Shown here one piece after another: positions 32,850 through 34,424 of a stretch of 34,424 nucleotides of DNA. The position numbers and the translations under genes are program-made. Position 1 is the stretch's first letter; each line of letters starts with the position of its first letter. Below the pieces are notes generated by a model. The model did not search any database. It worked only from the letters and a program-made list of their open reading frames with translations, and was not told the DNA's origin. This DNA is from a bacterium (GTDB lineage Bacteria; DUMJ01), in the NCBI GenBank assembly GCA_012839925.1, contig DUMJ01000015.1, forward strand, positions 1 through 34,424, given 5' to 3'.

Positions 32850-33671
32850 TTATACATCAAATATTCCAAGTTTCCAAGATTCCCTTACTCTAAAGGGGGT
32901 ATTATACCTTTTTGTTATTCTTTCAGTTGTTTCTAGATGAGCAATACAGGCTCTTACACAGGAAGCAGTTAGTCTGTTGGGAACCGATTCTTTCCATGAT
33001 TCATCAAGGTAAACGCCATTTGGGCATAATCTACACGCCTTAAAGTTAATCCTTCCACACTCCATCTGTTTTTCTAATATAGTTATCGTTTCTACATCTT
33101 CCTTATCTATCGCATTTAAGGGACAATTATTTACACACTCCAAACAATCCTTTCTATCACAGACCGTACCATTAAATAGAGGGTCTTCCTCTATAGGGGC
33201 ATCAGTAATAACTATACCTAAGGATTGTCTGGGACCAAACTGTGGGGTAAGGAAGATCCTACAGAAGCCAATTTCCCCTAATCCTGCAGCTACAGCTGCA
33301 TATTCTAGTGGGGTGGATACGTTTGGGGCTATACCTGTTTTAGACACAGGAATACCGTCAGGCCATCTCTCTGGAGAGATAGGGAGTAAGGGAACTCCTT
33401 CCCAGCCTCTATCTTCTAAAAATCTTGCAACGCTATATACATACCTTGGGGCTAATTTCCTTGGAGCTCTGGTCCATAGTGTTCCCTCTTCTATCCCCCT
33501 AAATGTACCTCTTGGAATCTCCTGAGCTAATACTACCACTGTCTTAGCCTCAGGAAAGATACTTGATGGATGCCTTTCTGGTGGTAAATCCTTAAATCTT
33601 TCTATAGGGGCTATACCAACCAGATCTAATCCTGCCTCTTTTACAAATAGTGCCAGTTCATCCTTTAACAT
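32850..33671 (-). CDS. QueG/reductive-dehalogenase-like Fe-S protein, short type (copy D)
   Basis: A 273-residue paralogue of copy B: LDLVGIAPIERF, HPSSIFPEAKTVVVLAQEI, FRGIEEGTLWTRA, GLGEIGFCRIFLTPQFGPRQ. The Fe-S motif is CDRKDCLECVNNCP followed by LNAI, then FKACRLCPNGVY and ASCVRACIAHLE. Like B it lacks the long mid-region. It is the first of the four, 33 bp after the U32-like gene. AGGAGGG precedes the ATG. It ends 11 bp before copy C, so D-C form one pair and B-A the other. Confidence 0.78.
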   Translation of the reverse strand: MLKDELALFVKEAGLDLVGIAPIERFKDLPPERHPSSIFPEAKTVVVLAQEIPRGTFRGIEEGTLWTRAPRKLAPRYVYSVARFLEDRGWEGVPLLPISPERWPDGIPVSKTGIAPNVSTPLEYAAVAAGLGEIGFCRIFLTPQFGPRQSLGIVITDAPIEEDPLFNGTVCDRKDCLECVNNCPLNAIDKEDVETITILEKQMECGRINFKACRLCPNGVYLDESWKESVPNRLTASCVRACIAHLETTERITKRYNTPFRVRESWKLGIFDV

Positions 33672-33704
33672 AGAGAATCCCTCCTAATATATCTCAAATA
33701 AGCC

Positions 33705-34424
33705 TTAAACCTTCAACTGTTCAACTCTTACCAAGACCTTCTCCATAACCTGAGAGCAATAGACACATTTATGGCATCTTTTATCACACCTGGTAGTCTT
33801 TTCAAACCAGTCCCCTGGAAATTCAGAGTTGTCTATAACGTAAGGAAAGAATATCGGATTGTGACCTGGCTCCAATAAATCTATAAGGTTACCTTTAAAT
33901 CTTCCTTTACAATAGGCCTCAATGACTTTTCTTGGATTCGAATGGGTTCTTGTGGCAAGCTTTGCTAATGAGAAGTATCTGTCATAGTTATGTATATCTT
34001 CAGGTCGAATCCAGGAGTTCTGCAAGAATTTTACCCAGTTTTCTCTCTTTGTGTAATAGTTCCAGCAGATACTTGGGTCCCAATCCTTTATATTGTTCAT
34101 CTTTACTATCTCATCTTCATGAGCCACAATATTATCATGAAATGTCTGTCCAGAGCAGAAGTTCAGACAACCACTGTTCACCAAAAAATATAACTTTTTA
34201 CCGTTATCCTCTGCCCATTCTTTCATCTCTTCTATCCTTTGGAAGTCCCTGTTGTATTCTCTCTGAATATAATAACTATCAAAGAGGTCAGAGATATATT
34301 CCATAGCCTTTACTGTTCCAATTCTCATATTAACTGAAGCCCTAACTTCGATATCTGGAAATTTCTCTTTTACTATCTTTGCAATCATAAGTGAAGTGGT
34401 GGTCACTATCTTAAGACTAACCAG
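33705..34424 (-). CDS. U32-peptidase-like TIM-barrel protein (partial, N-terminus outside window)
   Basis: 239 codons are visible; the frame stays open to the window edge, so the start lies outside. It shows a family-like barrel run: EKFPDIEVRASVNMRI (compare FPELKVxASV in U32 proteins), YIQREYNRDFQRIEEMKEWA, and YFLVNSGCLNFCSGQTFHDN, like the U32 N-x-GC-x-x-C-P block. A C-terminal cluster CDKRCHKCVYCSQVMEKVL follows. U32 members include Fe-S-bearing UbiU/UbiV/RlhA hydroxylases and not only proteases. The rest of the family's catalytic segment is not identified. It is first in the operon with the Fe-S proteins, so a shared pathway is inferred. Confidence 0.65.
   Translation of the reverse strand: MVSLKIVTTTSLMIAKIVKEKFPDIEVRASVNMRIGTVKAMEYISDLFDSYYIQREYNRDFQRIEEMKEWAEDNGKKLYFLVNSGCLNFCSGQTFHDNIVAHEDEIVKMNNIKDWDPSICWNYYTKRENWVKFLQNSWIRPEDIHNYDRYFSLAKLATRTHSNPRKVIEAYCKGRFKGNLIDLLEPGHNPIFFPYVIDNSEFPGDWFEKTTRCDKRCHKCVYCSQVMEKVLVRVEQLKV

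Noticed and set aside
29985..33671. Calling the four Fe-S proteins epoxyqueuosine reductase (QueG)
   Set aside because: The typical QueG motifs are missing and four copies in one operon would be hard to explain for one tRNA modification.
1..34424. CRISPR arrays, tRNA and rRNA genes, insertion sequences
   Set aside because: No regular repeat-spacer pattern, cloverleaf, rRNA landmark or transposase gene was seen in reading the window.

Overview
The window is about 34.4 kb of AT-rich bacterial chromosome around the replication origin. Arg is often AGA/AGG and Ile often ATA, a habit shared by several thermophilic or deep-branching anaerobic lineages. Many starts are TTG or GTG. A small secreted protein ending in an outer-membrane-type beta-signal (GVRF) hints at a two-membrane cell. 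Fe-S proteins rich in cysteine and sugar and amino-acid uptake genes fit an anaerobic heterotroph. I cannot name the phylum; something near Atribacterota, Dictyoglomota or another early-branching anaerobe is only a guess.

Left arm (1-7600, minus strand, leading away from the origin): secF (cut by the window edge), secD, a polar amino-acid ABC transporter (ATPase, permease, binding protein), rho, rarA, a small membrane zinc-ribbon protein, an RseC/MucC-like redox protein and a small CxxC protein. At the head of this run lies what I read as a 6S RNA gene with a near-consensus promoter and no terminator before the next gene.

Origin and replication genes (7600-12066, plus strand): dnaA, an oriC with three perfect DnaA boxes plus degenerate ones and a DnaA-trio-like tract, dnaN, an S4-domain gene, recF and a DUF721/DciA-like gene. 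From dnaN onward they are packed with overlaps or tiny gaps.

Sugar island (12078-24263): two complete CUT1-type binding-protein/permease sets, neither with an ATPase gene. The first set is on the minus strand. The second is on the plus strand with an (alpha/alpha)6-type glycoside hydrolase. A LysE-type exporter and a GH2-type glycosidase lie between them. The GH2 gene and the second transporter diverge from back-to-back extended -10 promoters. Oligosaccharides are probably imported and cut in the cytoplasm.

Signalling and small genes (24264-29950): an unknown 148-residue protein, a binding-protein/GAF/HD-GYP sensor (c-di-GMP hydrolysis), a methyl-accepting chemotaxis protein, the small beta-barrel-like protein and a cytidine-deaminase-like enzyme. 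The last two diverge from a mirror-image promoter pair.

Right end (29985-34424, minus strand): the most unusual part. Four consecutive Fe-S proteins distantly like QueG/reductive dehalogenases alternate short-long-short-long behind a U32-like protein cut by the window edge. They look like a duplicated two-gene unit forming an uncharacterised redox system.
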